The notes under the pieces: model-generated
The model's database searches: none
What the model was told of the DNA's origin: nothing
What the model saw: the letters and a program-made list of their open reading frames with translations, nothing else
Program-made: the position numbers and the translations under genes
Shown here: piece by piece, positions 63,753-64,000 of the stretch
Position numbering within the stretch: position 1 is the stretch's first letter
Layout of the letters: every line of letters begins with the position of its first letter
Assembly: GCA_041394705.1 (NCBI GenBank)
Contig: JAWKHS010000004.1
Coordinates: 124,001 to 188,000 of the forward strand
DNA length: 64,000 nucleotides
Direction of reading: 5' to 3'
Source: Vicinamibacterales bacterium
GTDB lineage: Bacteria > Acidobacteriota > Vicinamibacteria > Vicinamibacterales > UBA2999

Positions 63753-63998
63753 TCAGGCGGTCTTGGCCTTTCGCCGGGACGCCCAGTACTTCTTCATGCG
63801 GTCCGAGACGGCCTTGCGAGCGGCCTGGGACATCGTGGAGCGCTTCCGGACCGGCTTGGCGGCCTTGGTGGTCCTGGCGGCCTTGGGCGCCCCTCTGAAG
63901 AGTTCGGGGAACGCTGCGCGGATCGCCGCTTCTTCCTTGCGAATGTCTTCCAGCCGGCGCATGGCGCCCAGGCGCGCGAACCGTCTCAGATCGTCCTT
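63753..63998 (-). CDS. Small basic protein, probably DNA- or RNA-binding (5' end may be outside window)
   Basis: Not recognised. From the ATG at 63962 the protein has 69 residues, rich in Lys and Arg. An N-terminal helix (RLEDIRKEEAAIRAAFPELFR) is followed by a Lys-rich hinge with Ala-Lys pairs, then a second helix with the bacterial pattern MSQAARKAVSDRMKKYWASRRK, similar to short basic motifs seen in many uncharacterised actinobacterial and acidobacterial proteins. The frame stays open to the right edge, and the codons before the ATG give KDDLRRFARLGA, which reads like a natural continuation, so the true start is probably off the window. A nucleoid-associated role is a guess. Confidence 0.55.
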   Translation of the reverse strand, partial: KDDLRRFARLGAMRRLEDIRKEEAAIRAAFPELFRGAPKAARTTKAAKPVRKRSTMSQAARKAVSDRMKKYWASRRKAKTA

Positions 63999-64000
63999 GC

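Overview
The window is a continuous, gene-dense piece of a very GC-rich bacterial chromosome (third codon positions almost all G or C). It contains no insertion sequence, phage gene or CRISPR array. Several features together suggest an Acidobacteriota genome, most likely of the Vicinamibacteria type. These are a diderm envelope gene set (BamD-like lipoprotein, a beta-barrel protein, TonB-type domain), an RNase J without a recognisable RNase E, SpoIVB/S55-domain and beta-propeller proteins, an aroDE fusion, and many zinc-finger anti-sigma/ECF sigma pairs. The taxonomic call is inference.

Layout. 1-3.1 kb: end of a DnaJ-type co-chaperone and clpB. 3.1-14.3 kb: CDGSH protein, an ArnT-like glycosyltransferase, a GlcD-type flavoprotein, a minus-strand run of aminotransferase-coaD-rsmD and recG, an ECF sigma/anti-sigma/Spy-like module and a PfkB kinase. 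14.3-23.4 kb (plus strand): lexA, DUF3467, nth, a minimal zincin, rsmA, RNase J, ftsK and a cell-wall amidase. 23.4-29.8 kb (minus strand): pepA, an AtoE-type transporter, a bactofilin-like membrane protein, a JAMM peptidase and the two CoA-transferase subunits. 29.9-40.3 kb (minus strand): an aromatic amino-acid supraoperon aroDE-trpE-G-D-C-F-B-A-chorismate mutase-aroF-tyrA, mostly joined by 4-base overlaps. 40.3-49 kb: SpoIVB-like and beta-propeller proteins, a second ECF sigma/anti-sigma pair, a TPR protein and a sigma-54 activator. 49-57.3 kb (plus strand): aroC-def-fmt-rsmB-PASTA-rpe-thioesterase-epimerase-bamD-like. 57.4-64 kb: pgsA, a sugar-nucleotide pyrophosphorylase and phosphomannomutase pair, copA, tRNA-Gly(CCC), a barrel protein and a basic protein at the window edge.

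The most striking discovery is in the 315-base divergent gap at 40034-40348. It holds a consensus-like promoter and a 39-codon leader peptide containing Tyr-Trp-Tyr-Trp. A GAAGAGGC segment occurs twice and competes for one complementary strand, and a 13-bp terminator hairpin followed by five U lies 5 bases before the aroDE start. This is a complete transcription attenuator reading both Tyr and Trp, placed ahead of an operon that feeds both pathways. A second pattern runs through the whole window: the first genes of many transcription units have a TAnnnT -10 box 4 to 13 bases before the start codon and no Shine-Dalgarno sequence, so leaderless or nearly leaderless mRNAs appear common here. A third observation is a PASTA protein without kinase domain, sitting between rsmB and rpe, where Firmicutes carry the PASTA kinase PrkC.
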